A DNA stretch of 29,872 nucleotides, taken from positions 1 to 29,872 of IMG/VR virus record IMGVR_UViG_3300000117_000142; one strand, given 5' to 3'. Source of the DNA: a virus. The notes under the pieces were generated by a model. It saw only the letters and a program-made list of their open reading frames with translations. It was not told the origin of the DNA and did no database searches. This document shows, in pieces, positions 1-7,306 of the stretch; positions within the stretch are counted from its first letter, which is position 1, and every line of letters begins with the position of its first letter. The position numbers were made by a program, and so were the translations under genes.

Positions 1-255
1 AATGCCGCATACGAATACATAAAGATGAACGGGCCAACAACATCAAGTGAATTGCTTGAGATGGTTAGGCAGAAGAACGGCAGACGATTCATAAATCGTG
101 GGCCAAGTCACGCCAATGGTGCGTCACAGTTATTGCGAGTGGATAAACGCTTTGAATCAAGAATGGTTAAACACCGAACCCAAGCGATAGGTGATGGTAT
201 TACATATATGTCATATGAAGTATGCGAATGGAGTGTGGTTGAGCATGAAGAGTAG
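1..255 (+). CDS. Winged-helix DNA-binding protein, 5' partial
   Basis: The reading frame is open from the first base of the window to TAG at 253-255, so the true start lies upstream. About 84 residues are visible. The core reads as helix, NGPTTSSELLEMV, then GRRF and a DKRF turn, a pattern of a compact winged helix-turn-helix. It aligns by eye with the protein at 874-1143 (GPQLLSQILDEL, GRPF, SDKR), so the two look like paralogues that flank the zinc-finger gene. The next gene starts inside its 3' end. A role as small DNA-binding regulator or packaging accessory is inference. The nearest internal ATG is at 25, but the homologous helix begins before it, which argues against that ATG as the start. 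Confidence 0.6.
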   Translation, partial: NAAYEYIKMNGPTTSSELLEMVRQKNGRRFINRGPSHANGASQLLRVDKRFESRMVKHRTQAIGDGITYMSYEVCEWSVVEHEE

Positions 256-877
256 GCGACAGATACAGAATAGATTGAATGACGAAACAGATGATACCGA
301 CTTTTTGGCTGCGCTTGAGTGGGTACTCAAAGCCGACGGCTGCCCCATGTGTAATGTAGGCAACCGAAGAGGTCTTGAAGTTAAGGTACATCGTGGTGAA
401 GTTACGCCAACATTCCTTGAGACTAAGAATCAATGGCCTGTTGGGACAGTAATGAATCACATGGATGAACACTTAGAGTACGACCCTATGGAGGCCGCAC
501 ACATGGAGAAGATGAGGGATGAATCAATCTCCACCCTCAATGTAGCCGAGGACTTGGCACAACGCCTTGTCTCATGGGTCGGTGAGTTAGAGGCTCGTAA
601 GGTCGAGGAAGGTTTGACATCTGAATGGATTGGTGACGCTACCAAACTACTGAACCAAGGTCAAGGATTCCTCAAGTTAATTGGACAACTCAAGAAGGAG
701 ATAGGTGTTGATTCACAACTCCTACTGGCTGACCGTAAGGTTGAGAACATGATGGGTATTCTAGTTGATGTACTCAAGAGTGAGCCGATTTACTTAGACC
801 AAATACAATTGCGTCTTGCTACACTGACCGCACCGACACAGCATATACAAGAGGCTGACTTCGAGGTGGTTGAATGA
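245..877 (+). CDS. Zinc-finger DNA-binding protein, possible small terminase-like
   Basis: A 210-residue protein. I chose the ATG at 245, which overlaps the stop of the previous gene by 11 bp; an in-frame ATG at 191 would overlap by 65 bp. Near residue 30 is CPMC, followed after about 40 residues by HMDEH, giving a C-x2-C...H-x3-H zinc site around a short helix-turn-helix-like region. The rest is long amphipathic helices (LAQRLVSWVGELEARK, LIGQLKKEIG). The same order, an N-terminal CxxC...HxxxH module followed by a helical oligomerisation region, is seen in phage proteins often annotated as small terminase subunits or site-specific DNA binders. That is pattern recall, not a search. Flanking winged-helix genes fit a DNA-binding role. 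The function remains unproven. Confidence 0.5.
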   Translation: MKSRRQIQNRLNDETDDTDFLAALEWVLKADGCPMCNVGNRRGLEVKVHRGEVTPTFLETKNQWPVGTVMNHMDEHLEYDPMEAAHMEKMRDESISTLNVAEDLAQRLVSWVGELEARKVEEGLTSEWIGDATKLLNQGQGFLKLIGQLKKEIGVDSQLLLADRKVENMMGILVDVLKSEPIYLDQIQLRLATLTAPTQHIQEADFEVVE

Positions 878-1143
878 AGTTTAAGCATAAGCGTTGGCGT
901 GATGCAGTAGTCCGACATCTGAGTGAGAAGGGGCCACAACTCCTGTCACAAATCTTAGATGAGTTAAGGAATAAGGATGGTCGGCCATTCGTGTCTGCAC
1001 CACGGTTGAATGCAGCAAGTAATGTACTCCACTCCGATAAGCGCATAATGGTTCGTGAGGTTTTCAAGTATAGTCTTGGTACTAGCGGGCGATACAAAGC
1101 ATATGAATATGCTGTTGACGAAACGGTTGAGTGGAATGGTTAA
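874..1143 (+). CDS. Winged-helix DNA-binding protein
   Basis: An 89-residue protein whose ATG overlaps the previous stop as ATGA, a mark of translational coupling. Residues 5-60 form a winged helix-turn-helix: WRDAVVRHLSEKGP, LLSQILDEL, then NAASNVLHSDKRIMV as the recognition helix and wing, followed by a beta-rich tail (YKAYEYAV). It resembles the partial protein at 1-255 and, more distantly, the N-terminal part of the protein at 2735-3178. It is probably a small viral transcription regulator or DNA-binding accessory protein. No partner or operator can be named from the sequence. Confidence 0.65.
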   Translation: MKFKHKRWRDAVVRHLSEKGPQLLSQILDELRNKDGRPFVSAPRLNAASNVLHSDKRIMVREVFKYSLGTSGRYKAYEYAVDETVEWNG

Positions 1144-1327
1144 GCGATTCTGCAAGTCGCTTGGATGTAAGGCTGAATTAACTGACCCAAGCAAGGGTTA
1201 TTGTAGCCGACACATTTATAGAATGGCGATATTAATGGACACTACGAAGTGGTTGAGGGATAAATATGACACGGAACGGATGGCGAAACAAGACGAAGCA
1301 AATGCTAAACACAAGACCGATATATGA
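1136..1327 (+). CDS. Small zinc-finger protein
   Basis: A 63-residue protein starting MVKRFCKSLGC. The ATG at 1136 overlaps the previous stop codon by 8 bp; an earlier in-frame ATG at 1055 would lie deep inside the previous gene and is unlikely. Residues 6-30 hold C-x4-C and YCSRH (C-x2-H), spaced like the small treble-clef or HNH-like zinc knuckles common in viral genomes. No catalytic HNH residues follow it. The rest is a charged helix rich in Lys, Asp and Glu. The cellular role is unknown; nucleic-acid binding is likely. Confidence 0.55.
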   Translation: MVKRFCKSLGCKAELTDPSKGYCSRHIYRMAILMDTTKWLRDKYDTERMAKQDEANAKHKTDI

Positions 1328-1538
1328 GCATGAGTTTCCGACACTAGCGAAGGCTATGGCCGAGGATGGTTTGACCCTTAGAATTGTATCTAAAGGTAAT
1401 GGTTATGAGTGGCTCGTTGCTGATTACATACTCTCGGCTAAGAGTGTGCGTGAGGTGTGGGAATTAACACCCCATCAGATGCGTCGTTTCACTGCTTGGC
1501 TGTTGGCATTCAACACGGAGTTGGTTATATGGGAGTAG
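1266..1538 (+). CDS. Hypothetical protein, unrecognised
   Basis: A 90-residue protein that I do not recognise. The ATG at 1266 has a fair Shine-Dalgarno (GAGGGA at 1255-1260, 5-nt spacing) but overlaps the previous gene by 62 bp. A second ATG at 1302 would reduce the overlap to 26 bp but has no clear ribosome site. The protein has a basic N terminus, a short beta-like section (LRIVSKGNGYEWLVADYIL) and a C-terminal helix rich in Trp and Phe. Its 3' end overlaps the next start by 10 bp, which fits the compact operon. The unusual depth of the 5' overlap leaves the start uncertain. Confidence 0.5.
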   Translation: MTRNGWRNKTKQMLNTRPIYEHEFPTLAKAMAEDGLTLRIVSKGNGYEWLVADYILSAKSVREVWELTPHQMRRFTAWLLAFNTELVIWE

Positions 1539-2197
1539 TTATATTTACAAACGATGACGCTAAATATCGAAAGGGTAATTTCATACCTATGTATGGCGAC
1601 ATTACTATTCCACCGACAGCACCGGACACTACATTTATTCTTCACAACAAGTCCTTTAGCGAGGCTGATATTCTATACTGGGCACCGATTATATCCCACC
1701 GCTTAGTAGTGGTGGTTGACAAGGTACCCAAGTTAACCGATGCCAGTGAGGACTATGTTATAGTTGACCAAGCACTCAAGGTTAGGCGTGAGGATTATAG
1801 TCGCTCTATTCGTGCAGCGTTATGTTGGACTGACCGAGACAGGGCGTTGAGCGTACTTGCACCTATCCCACTCCCACTAATGAACGCCTTTGTCAAGGCT
1901 AATGTGGATAATATGGAGGTCGGTAGGCTCTTGGCGCAGTGCCGATATACTCTACATGATGACTACACTAGGGCGGTTATGGCCTACGGTATTTATCCTG
2001 TGTCTAATTTCAAGTGGCCGAAGAAGGCTAACAAGAATGACTATATACTGCCGAGCGATATGAGACAATCAGACAAGCACCTTGGAGTCATACTGAATAA
2101 TGACATCGTGGTTTCAAATGCTCTCCGTAGGGATGAGCCTAACTCACTGCCAAGTAGTTTGCCTAAACGAAAACAGAAGGCGATTGAATGGTTATGA
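1529..2197 (+). CDS. Candidate T4 gp62-like clamp-loader small subunit
   Basis: A 222-residue protein starting MGVVIFTNDD. The ATG at 1529 overlaps the upstream stop by 10 bp; a start at 1457 would overlap by 82 bp. It has no ATP-binding motifs. Around residues 125-175 is a helical section ending YGIYPVSNFKWPKK, and the C terminus is KQKAIEWL. As I recall the T4 gp62 family, its short proteins carry a helical section ending in basic residues and W-x-K-K, and T4 gp62 ends in a short hydrophobic EW-type tail. Gp62 is the non-ATPase partner of the AAA+ gp44, and the gene at 3207 codes for a clamp loader with a gp44-like P-loop. This call is inference from motif and context. Otherwise it is an unknown viral protein. 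Confidence 0.4.
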   Translation: MGVVIFTNDDAKYRKGNFIPMYGDITIPPTAPDTTFILHNKSFSEADILYWAPIISHRLVVVVDKVPKLTDASEDYVIVDQALKVRREDYSRSIRAALCWTDRDRALSVLAPIPLPLMNAFVKANVDNMEVGRLLAQCRYTLHDDYTRAVMAYGIYPVSNFKWPKKANKNDYILPSDMRQSDKHLGVILNNDIVVSNALRRDEPNSLPSSLPKRKQKAIEWL

Positions 2198-2553
2198 ATG
2201 AAGTATTTGTATATGGAACACTGAAGCAAGGCGAAGCGAACAATGATTTACTAAAGGACTCCAAGTTCTTAGGTGAGTATCAGACTGAACCACGGTGGGG
2301 GCTGCTAGATTTAGGCGCATTTCCCGGCATGGTGCCCTCTAACAAGGCTGTTAAGGGTGAAGTATTCTTAGTTGATGATGATGTGTTGGCGGCTGTTGAT
2401 TTACTCGAAGGGGTTGAACACGGATTTTACAGGCGCAATATGATTTACATCTACTGCCCTGTCTCTAACGAGAGGCGTGAGGTATGGACTTACATCTACT
2501 GTGGTATGCGTTACATTATGAACGATGACACTACTGCGGAGTGGTCACGATGA
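2194..2553 (+). CDS. Gamma-glutamylcyclotransferase-like (AIG2/GGCT fold) protein
   Basis: A 119-residue protein of the usual length for a single GGCT/AIG2 domain. VFVYGTLKQG at residues 4-13 is the family's YGTL(R/K)xG substrate-binding loop. The LLEGVE segment at residues 70-75 carries the acidic position used as general acid/base in active members, followed by the typical FYRR strand. Family members cyclise gamma-glutamyl peptides or amines, releasing 5-oxoproline; in viruses the substrate is unknown. The ATG at 2194 overlaps the previous stop as ATGA; an in-frame ATG lies two codons earlier at 2188. Such genes occur as accessory genes in tailed viruses. Its position in the regulatory operon does not reveal its role. 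Confidence 0.8.
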   Translation: MNEVFVYGTLKQGEANNDLLKDSKFLGEYQTEPRWGLLDLGAFPGMVPSNKAVKGEVFLVDDDVLAAVDLLEGVEHGFYRRNMIYIYCPVSNERREVWTYIYCGMRYIMNDDTTAEWSR

Positions 2554-2738
2554 GTTTTGTAATAGGTATGTTCACGGCCTTTATTATCTATGCAATCATA
2601 TATGTGTACATTGATTCTCATACATGGGAGGAATGGAGTATAGGTAAATTAAGGAGTGGTTACTCCGGCGTTGATGGTGATGTTGGCAGCGAAACTAATA
2701 TGAGTGAAGCGGCCATGTTCATGAACATTAATGAATGA
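2550..2738 (+). CDS. Small membrane protein, unknown
   Basis: A 62-residue protein with an N-terminal transmembrane helix (FVIGMFTAFIIYAIIYVYI, residues 3-21) and a polar, mildly acidic C-terminal tail of about 40 residues. The ATG at 2550 overlaps the upstream TGA by 4 bp; the GTG three codons earlier is less likely. It probably sits in the host membrane with the tail in the cytoplasm. A holin-like or superinfection role is possible but nothing in the sequence shows it. Confidence 0.55.
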   Translation: MSFVIGMFTAFIIYAIIYVYIDSHTWEEWSIGKLRSGYSGVDGDVGSETNMSEAAMFMNINE

Positions 2739-3178
2739 GGGTCAAATACCAAACACTCATAAGACAGGCTGTGTCAGCCAATAATAACAACAAGCGAGTG
2801 CGTCGAGCGATAGTGGAAATACTACTAAAGCATGGGGCATGTACTCGGGAACAGGTAGCACAACACCTGCAAAATTACAAAGGTGTTAAGAATGTTCCTT
2901 CTCCCAACAGCCTTTCTGCTCTTATGTCGAAGAATCCTCAATGCGTTATTGTTGGCCGTGAGAAGGTCGAAATGACAAGTGGTATTAATACTCACCATAT
3001 GTTATTCGACATTGACCGTAAGGTAATTCAGACCAAGGATGATTTAATTTTGACAAGACCAATCTCGGTTATGACTCCTAGCGAAAGGCGCAAGGCTATA
3101 CAGTGTAAGTGCTGTGGTCGCACAAGAATAATGCCTAACGATTCCCCCGATACCTGTATCACTTGTCTCCGACAGTAA
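2735..3178 (+). CDS. Winged-helix protein with C-terminal zinc ribbon
   Basis: A 147-residue protein whose ATG overlaps the previous stop as ATGA. Residues 20-75 make a winged helix (RRAIVEILLKHGACTREQVAQHL, then SLSALMSKNPQCVIVGREKVEM), similar in layout to the proteins at 1-255 and 874-1143. After a linker, residues 122-145 hold a zinc ribbon with two CxxC knuckles (CKCC and CITC). The combination suggests a sequence-specific DNA- or RNA-polymerase-binding regulator. It is the last gene of the left operon; the TATA box of the clamp-loader unit begins right at its stop codon. Confidence 0.65.
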   Translation: MRVKYQTLIRQAVSANNNNKRVRRAIVEILLKHGACTREQVAQHLQNYKGVKNVPSPNSLSALMSKNPQCVIVGREKVEMTSGINTHHMLFDIDRKVIQTKDDLILTRPISVMTPSERRKAIQCKCCGRTRIMPNDSPDTCITCLRQ

Positions 3179-3192
3179 TATATACTGCCGAT
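3179..3192 (+). promoter_or_regulatory. Archaeal promoter P1 (TATA plus CCG element)
   Basis: TATATACTGCCGAT starts 28 nt before the ATG at 3207. That spacing puts the expected start site on or next to the start codon, so the clamp-loader mRNA should be leaderless. It is one of six near-identical elements in the window. Here the usual TGGCG reads TGCCG. Confidence 0.8.
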
Positions 3193-3206
3193 GACTATTG
3201 GAAACC

Positions 3207-4106
3207 ATGCGAGAAGTATGGGCGACGAAGCACCGACCAACACACCTTGATGGTTTCGAGGGACAGGAACACATTGTAAAGGAAATGGACTACATACTGT
3301 ATGGTAGTGCTTCAATGCAACACTACATATTTTATTCTCCCGAACCCGGAACAGGCAAGACATCTATGGCCCATATCTTAGCAAAGGGGTTAGGGTATGA
3401 ATTACATCAGTACAATGCTTCATCCAAGCGTCAGCGTGGTATCGAGTTTATCGAGGAAGAGTTGGCACCTATGACTAGGCTAGGTCAGTATGAAACCATA
3501 TACTTCCTAGATGAAGCAGACCAACTAACACCTGCTGCACAGTCAGCACTCAAGGGAGTGATTGAAGATGCACAAGGGTTCTTTATTCTTACATGTAATG
3601 ACCTAAGCAAGATTAGTCCTTGGCTTCAATCCCGTTGCCAAGTGCGAACCTTTGTACCTATTAATGATACAGATATGTTCACACGCCTATGTCATATTGA
3701 CGGCAAGGAAGGGTTTCAAAGTCCAACTAAGGATATTGATACCATAGTCGATACGAACCGTGGTGACTTGCGTAATGCAATTAATTCACTACAAGCGTAC
3801 CACTCTATCCCCGTAGCAGACCGTGAATCATTCTTAATTGGTTTAGGTCAACCGCCTGTGGATGCACAGATGATACTCACCCTTTGTTTGAAGGAACAGC
3901 AGGTTGAGGAAGCCGTCAAGTTGATGGGTTCTTCTAACCTTAGACAAACAATAGATGCCGTGTTTAGATACGGCATTGATTCTCCCGCCAAACCAGCCAG
4001 CAAATTAAAGTTGGTTGAGGCCGCAACGCAAGCCCGCCGTGATTTACTCATGGGTGTGGAAGCCCACTATGTAGTGTGGGACTTCTGTCGGAGGCTGGCA
4101 GCGTAA
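3207..4106 (+). CDS. Clamp loader AAA+ ATPase (RFC small subunit / T4 gp44-like)
   Basis: A 299-residue AAA+ ATPase that opens and loads the sliding clamp on primed DNA. It starts W-A-T-K-H-R-P, the usual clamp-loader N terminus, then GQEHI. Walker A is SPEPGTGKT (44-52), Walker B FLDEAD (100-105), sensor 1 lies near TCND (129-132) and the arginine-finger SRC motif is at 142-144. A C-terminal helical collar domain follows from about residue 215. The SPxPGTGKT loop resembles T4 gp44 more than the GPPGTGKT of cellular RFC. The ATG at 3207 is preferred to TTG at 3198, because it stands 28 nt from the TATA box and matches the family N terminus. The likely partners are the clamp at 6500 and possibly the protein at 1529. 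Confidence 0.93.
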   Translation: MREVWATKHRPTHLDGFEGQEHIVKEMDYILYGSASMQHYIFYSPEPGTGKTSMAHILAKGLGYELHQYNASSKRQRGIEFIEEELAPMTRLGQYETIYFLDEADQLTPAAQSALKGVIEDAQGFFILTCNDLSKISPWLQSRCQVRTFVPINDTDMFTRLCHIDGKEGFQSPTKDIDTIVDTNRGDLRNAINSLQAYHSIPVADRESFLIGLGQPPVDAQMILTLCLKEQQVEEAVKLMGSSNLRQTIDAVFRYGIDSPAKPASKLKLVEAATQARRDLLMGVEAHYVVWDFCRRLAA

Positions 4107-4110
4107 GGAC

Positions 4111-4124
4111 TATATACTGGCGAG
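4111..4124 (+). promoter_or_regulatory. Archaeal promoter P2 (TATATACTGGCGAG)
   Basis: TATATACTGGCGAG starts 26 nt before the ATG at 4137 and lies directly after the stop of the clamp-loader gene. It should drive the single-strand-binding, ATPase and sliding-clamp unit as a leaderless transcript. Confidence 0.85.
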
Positions 4125-4136
4125 ACAGACAACAAA

Positions 4137-5360
4137 ATGGAGGCAAAAAATATGGCAGATATTAACCAAATGATTGACCGAATAAGCAAGAACATAGGCG
4201 CAAGCGAGGAAACACTACGCTCGAGAATGGATACAGTCCTTTCCGAGAATAAGAACACATGGCTTGACGCTGGAAAGACAGAAGATGAGTGCGGACTCAA
4301 CGCTCTTAGAATCGCCGGTAGGCAGATTAAAAGTGAGAGTGAACGCCTAAAGCGTAGCGGTGCTACACTATACGAAGGTATGTTCATCAGCGTTCCACGC
4401 TACAAGGATTGGGCAGAACTAGCATACAAGAAGGCTGCTGGTACTCTTTCCCAAGGTATCGAGACTGTGACTGAATCACTTATCGAAGAGGGTAACATTA
4501 TTCTTTACGAGGATAATAACGACGGTACATTTACCAAGCGTTACAACCCATCCTTAGCGCAGAAAGCAAAGTTTGAATCCGGTGCAGCGACTACCGAGTT
4601 AGACTCTTTACCAAAGGGTACTTACGATAGTGGTAACGGTATTCATTTCCACCTAGTGTGGGATAAGAATAACCCAACATTCCCTTCCGGTGATAGTAAC
4701 TGGAAGTACGGCGCACCTAGACCACTCACTGAGAAGGACAGAACATGTCTATTCCTTGGTCGCCCTCGAGGTACTAAGGATGACATGCGTGTGTACTCAA
4801 TGAGGTTCAACGGCCAACTTGCCGAAGAACAGCACCCTACTTTCGTAGCAGGTACTATTGCTATGCGCCCTGCTCGTAATGGAGATGTAGCCTACGGTAA
4901 GGCTGGCGTATCAGTATTCAACCGTGATGATTCTATACAGGATTCTTTCAGTGACGCACCGGATACCTTGGTTGGCGGACTAGAGCAAATCAAGACTCTC
5001 GAAGGTGGTCTGCAAGACATAGAAGCGTATGTTGGCACACTATCCGACAAGGAACGCTGGGATGCTTTAGCAGCAGCCATCGTAGAAGTGATTCACATTG
5101 ACCCAAGGGACAATGGTGGTTACATTATTACTACCGGAGACTTGGATATTATGTCCACTGCCGGTACTGTTGACATCTATGTTACAGGTAAGCATGACTC
5201 ACTTGTTAACTTCGCTGTCGGTAGTTCACTGATGCTAGTAGGCTCTCCATACATGAGCCGTGATGGTGAGGCTAAACTTGCTGTCACAGGTTGGTGGTGT
5301 GCTGAATCTATGGCTGCCCCACAGGCAGTTGAGATGCCCGAAGAAGGGGGCTGGGACTGA
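4137..5360 (+). CDS. Candidate single-stranded DNA-binding protein (OB-fold, RPA-like)
   Basis: A 407-residue protein, first in the unit that also codes for the RecA-fold ATPase and sliding clamp. The N-terminal 80 residues are helical and charged. Residues about 80-400 are rich in beta-strands, with segments that fit OB folds (ATLYEGMFISVPRY near 76-89; TAGTVDIYVTGKH and LMLVGSPYM toward the end). The protein ends in a short acidic tail with Trp (EMPEEGGWD), a feature many single-strand-binding proteins use to recruit partners. I see no enzymatic motif. The OB-fold call rests on pattern and context, not on a confirmed match. ATG 4137 fits the leaderless promoter; ATG 4152 (MADINQ) is an alternative start. 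The stop overlaps the next ATG as TGATG. Confidence 0.55.
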   Translation: MEAKNMADINQMIDRISKNIGASEETLRSRMDTVLSENKNTWLDAGKTEDECGLNALRIAGRQIKSESERLKRSGATLYEGMFISVPRYKDWAELAYKKAAGTLSQGIETVTESLIEEGNIILYEDNNDGTFTKRYNPSLAQKAKFESGAATTELDSLPKGTYDSGNGIHFHLVWDKNNPTFPSGDSNWKYGAPRPLTEKDRTCLFLGRPRGTKDDMRVYSMRFNGQLAEEQHPTFVAGTIAMRPARNGDVAYGKAGVSVFNRDDSIQDSFSDAPDTLVGGLEQIKTLEGGLQDIEAYVGTLSDKERWDALAAAIVEVIHIDPRDNGGYIITTGDLDIMSTAGTVDIYVTGKHDSLVNFAVGSSLMLVGSPYMSRDGEAKLAVTGWWCAESMAAPQAVEMPEEGGWD

Positions 5361-6304
5361 TGGCGTGGGCGAAGCAAGAAGCCGCTTCGACTACGGCCCC
5401 TCGCCCCTCATTTGGGGTTGAGCATTACCGTCAGTTATTCGACTTGAAGCGTGAGTCGATGGCACCAATCCGTATGGCATTGGTAGGCAAGGAGAACACC
5501 GCTAAGACAGGGCTTGCTATTGATTTAGCGTTGGCTCACACAGATAAACAAGTAGTAGTTATCGACTGTGATAACTCGGCTCAGAATACTGTCGAGTATC
5601 TCATATCCACCGGGGCGGCTGAGGCTAGCCGTATTAGGGTTATTCCAATCATTGATGAGTTGGATGACGCTATGTGGAATGAGGACAATACTACTAACTG
5701 GATGGCAGTTGTTGACAAGATTGAATGGTTTGCATCCTTCTTGGCTGAGTCTACTGAAGAAGTTGGCGCAGTTATCTTCGACGGTGGTTCAACATTCCTC
5801 AAGTGGTGTGAGTTTGTCATGACAGATAGACTAATCCGCCGTGGAATTATTAATGACAGTGGTGATGGATTCAATCAGAAAGAATGGCGGGAGCGAAATA
5901 GTATTTACAAGGGTGTCTTTGACCGCTTGACAGCACTACCAATTCCGTACATCTTCTATACCTTCCATCTGAAGGACAATCAAGAGTACATGGATATTGG
6001 CGACGGTACCAAAGCACTGATGAAGGTTGGCGAGAAGGTTGAGTGGGCTAACGGAACACAAAGATTCGTGAGTCAGCAGATATTCCTAAGACGATACACT
6101 AAGAAAGGTGACAAGTCGGCGGGTGTTGAAGCAGACAAGGCTTTGAAAGACGGAGAGTTTGCTATACGAGCCAAAATCGAAGAGATGAAGGGTCGAAACA
6201 TGGAACACTTAGGTAAAACTTACGAGGTTCTCAATGTCGATGGTGGTAAAGTCACTTGGAGTGGGCTGCCTTTGGATTGGTCTAATCCGGTGGAGGAGTT
6301 GTAA
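5360..6304 (+). CDS. RecA-fold ATPase (Sak4/RadA-like recombinase core)
   Basis: A 314-residue P-loop ATPase with a RecA core and no added DNA-binding domain, as in phage Sak4-type single-strand annealing/recombination proteins. Walker A reads GKENTAKTG (43-51), where the usual Gly before Lys is Ala. Next come the strand VVVIDCD (65-71) and Walker B VIFDGG (138-143). YIFYTFHLKD is at the place of the sensor strand. A basic stretch (RRYTKKGDK) and a C-terminal beta section complete it. It probably acts in single-strand annealing, recombination-dependent replication or repair with the upstream single-strand binder. UvsX or RadA identity is less likely because of the short length and missing N-terminal domain. 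Confidence 0.7.
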   Translation: MAWAKQEAASTTAPRPSFGVEHYRQLFDLKRESMAPIRMALVGKENTAKTGLAIDLALAHTDKQVVVIDCDNSAQNTVEYLISTGAAEASRIRVIPIIDELDDAMWNEDNTTNWMAVVDKIEWFASFLAESTEEVGAVIFDGGSTFLKWCEFVMTDRLIRRGIINDSGDGFNQKEWRERNSIYKGVFDRLTALPIPYIFYTFHLKDNQEYMDIGDGTKALMKVGEKVEWANGTQRFVSQQIFLRRYTKKGDKSAGVEADKALKDGEFAIRAKIEEMKGRNMEHLGKTYEVLNVDGGKVTWSGLPLDWSNPVEEL

Positions 6305-6305
6305 G

Positions 6306-6500
6306 ATGAAAGAAGTGTCTCAACATGAAATCAAGATGCTGAAAGCAAAGATTGATAGACTGGAGAGGGATATTGATGATATGATGGGAAGGTTTGCTAT
6401 GGTCGGGAAACTGTGGTCTGCTGTAAAAGAATTACAGGACATGCGTAACCGACAGGGAGACTTCCTAGCACATGAATTATTGTACCGTGAGGTGAGTTGA
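6306..6500 (+). CDS. Small coiled-coil protein
   Basis: A 64-residue protein starting MKEVSQHEIKMLKAKIDRLER. The ATG at 6306 follows the previous stop by one base and has a strong ribosome site (GGAGGAG at 6292-6298). The first 30 residues have a heptad pattern of Leu/Ile/Met with charged residues between, predicting a coiled coil. It lies between the recombinase and clamp genes and overlaps the clamp start as TGATG, so it is probably a replication accessory or oligomerisation factor. No known family is recognised. Confidence 0.6.
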   Translation: MKEVSQHEIKMLKAKIDRLERDIDDMMGRFAMVGKLWSAVKELQDMRNRQGDFLAHELLYREVS

Positions 6501-7306
6501 TGAAAGTACCTAGAGATTTATTATTACAATTACTGGCAGTTACGAAGAGGGAACAGTCTATCAATAGCAAGACGCAGCCACAAGTTACTGGTTGTATCTT
6601 GTCACTTGGTGACAAAAGACTCTCGACTACAAGCATTGTAAAGGATGGGAAAACAAGTCTCTCTCGATTTTCATTTACATGTGATGATGACACACAGGAT
6701 AGCGTACCAGTACCCGACATTGACAGGATGTTAGGTGCCCTAAAATATCACGGGGAAGTTGTTACCCTATCCTACAACAAGGAAACCGCTAAGGTTTTGA
6801 TTAAGTCCAACAAGAAACAGACCACACTGGTAGGTGGTATGAAGGCCAAGGCGTTTGCCAACAGCCAACAGAACCTACTGGAGTGGCATAAGACCAGCAT
6901 CGAAAGAGCAAAGCAGGTTCAAGGTAGTGTGTATAAAATGAATAATGGGGAAACTCGTTCACCGTTTGCTACTATTAAAGTATCATCAGATGTTTTACAT
7001 GATGCTTTGAAATGCGATGCTATGAATGGGCAGAAACTTAATCGCTATTCTTTTGACATGAAGGGTGGAGAATTAATCGTAAGTGTTGGCGACCATTTCA
7101 AAGGGCTGACTGAGACTACTGTGGCCGATGGTTATAGTGACGATGACTTTACTGCTGTGTTTGAAGGTGGTTTAGAAAATATACTACGCTATTACAAAGG
7201 TGATGTTACTCTTAATTTCCTAGACTTCAAGGCTGAAGGACAGGGTACTAGATTGATTATGACCTTTGCTAATGGTGATTGGGTATTCCAAGCAGGGGTC
7301 TTGTGA
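6500..7306 (+). CDS. DNA polymerase sliding clamp (PCNA / gp45-like)
   Basis: A 268-residue protein of sliding-clamp length. It follows the clamp pattern of two repeated beta-alpha-beta domains joined by a linker near residue 125. The N terminus MKVPRDLLLQLLAVTKR is the first clamp helix. VTLSYNKETAKVLIKS (about 90-105) and LENILRYYKGDVTLNFLD (about 230-247) give the typical strand-helix-strand units. The end, GTRLIMTFANGDWVFQAGVL, resembles the closing strands of PCNA and T4 gp45. It encircles DNA and tethers the polymerase. The real start is ATG 6500 (TGATG overlap), not the TTG one codon before. The family is very divergent, so PCNA versus gp45 cannot be decided by eye. Confidence 0.75.
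   Translation: MKVPRDLLLQLLAVTKREQSINSKTQPQVTGCILSLGDKRLSTTSIVKDGKTSLSRFSFTCDDDTQDSVPVPDIDRMLGALKYHGEVVTLSYNKETAKVLIKSNKKQTTLVGGMKAKAFANSQQNLLEWHKTSIERAKQVQGSVYKMNNGETRSPFATIKVSSDVLHDALKCDAMNGQKLNRYSFDMKGGELIVSVGDHFKGLTETTVADGYSDDDFTAVFEGGLENILRYYKGDVTLNFLDFKAEGQGTRLIMTFANGDWVFQAGVL

Noticed and set aside
3198-3206. TTG start of the clamp-loader gene
   Set aside because: It is only 19 nt from the TATA box and adds residues not found in the family; ATG 3207 fits both promoter spacing and N-terminal motif.
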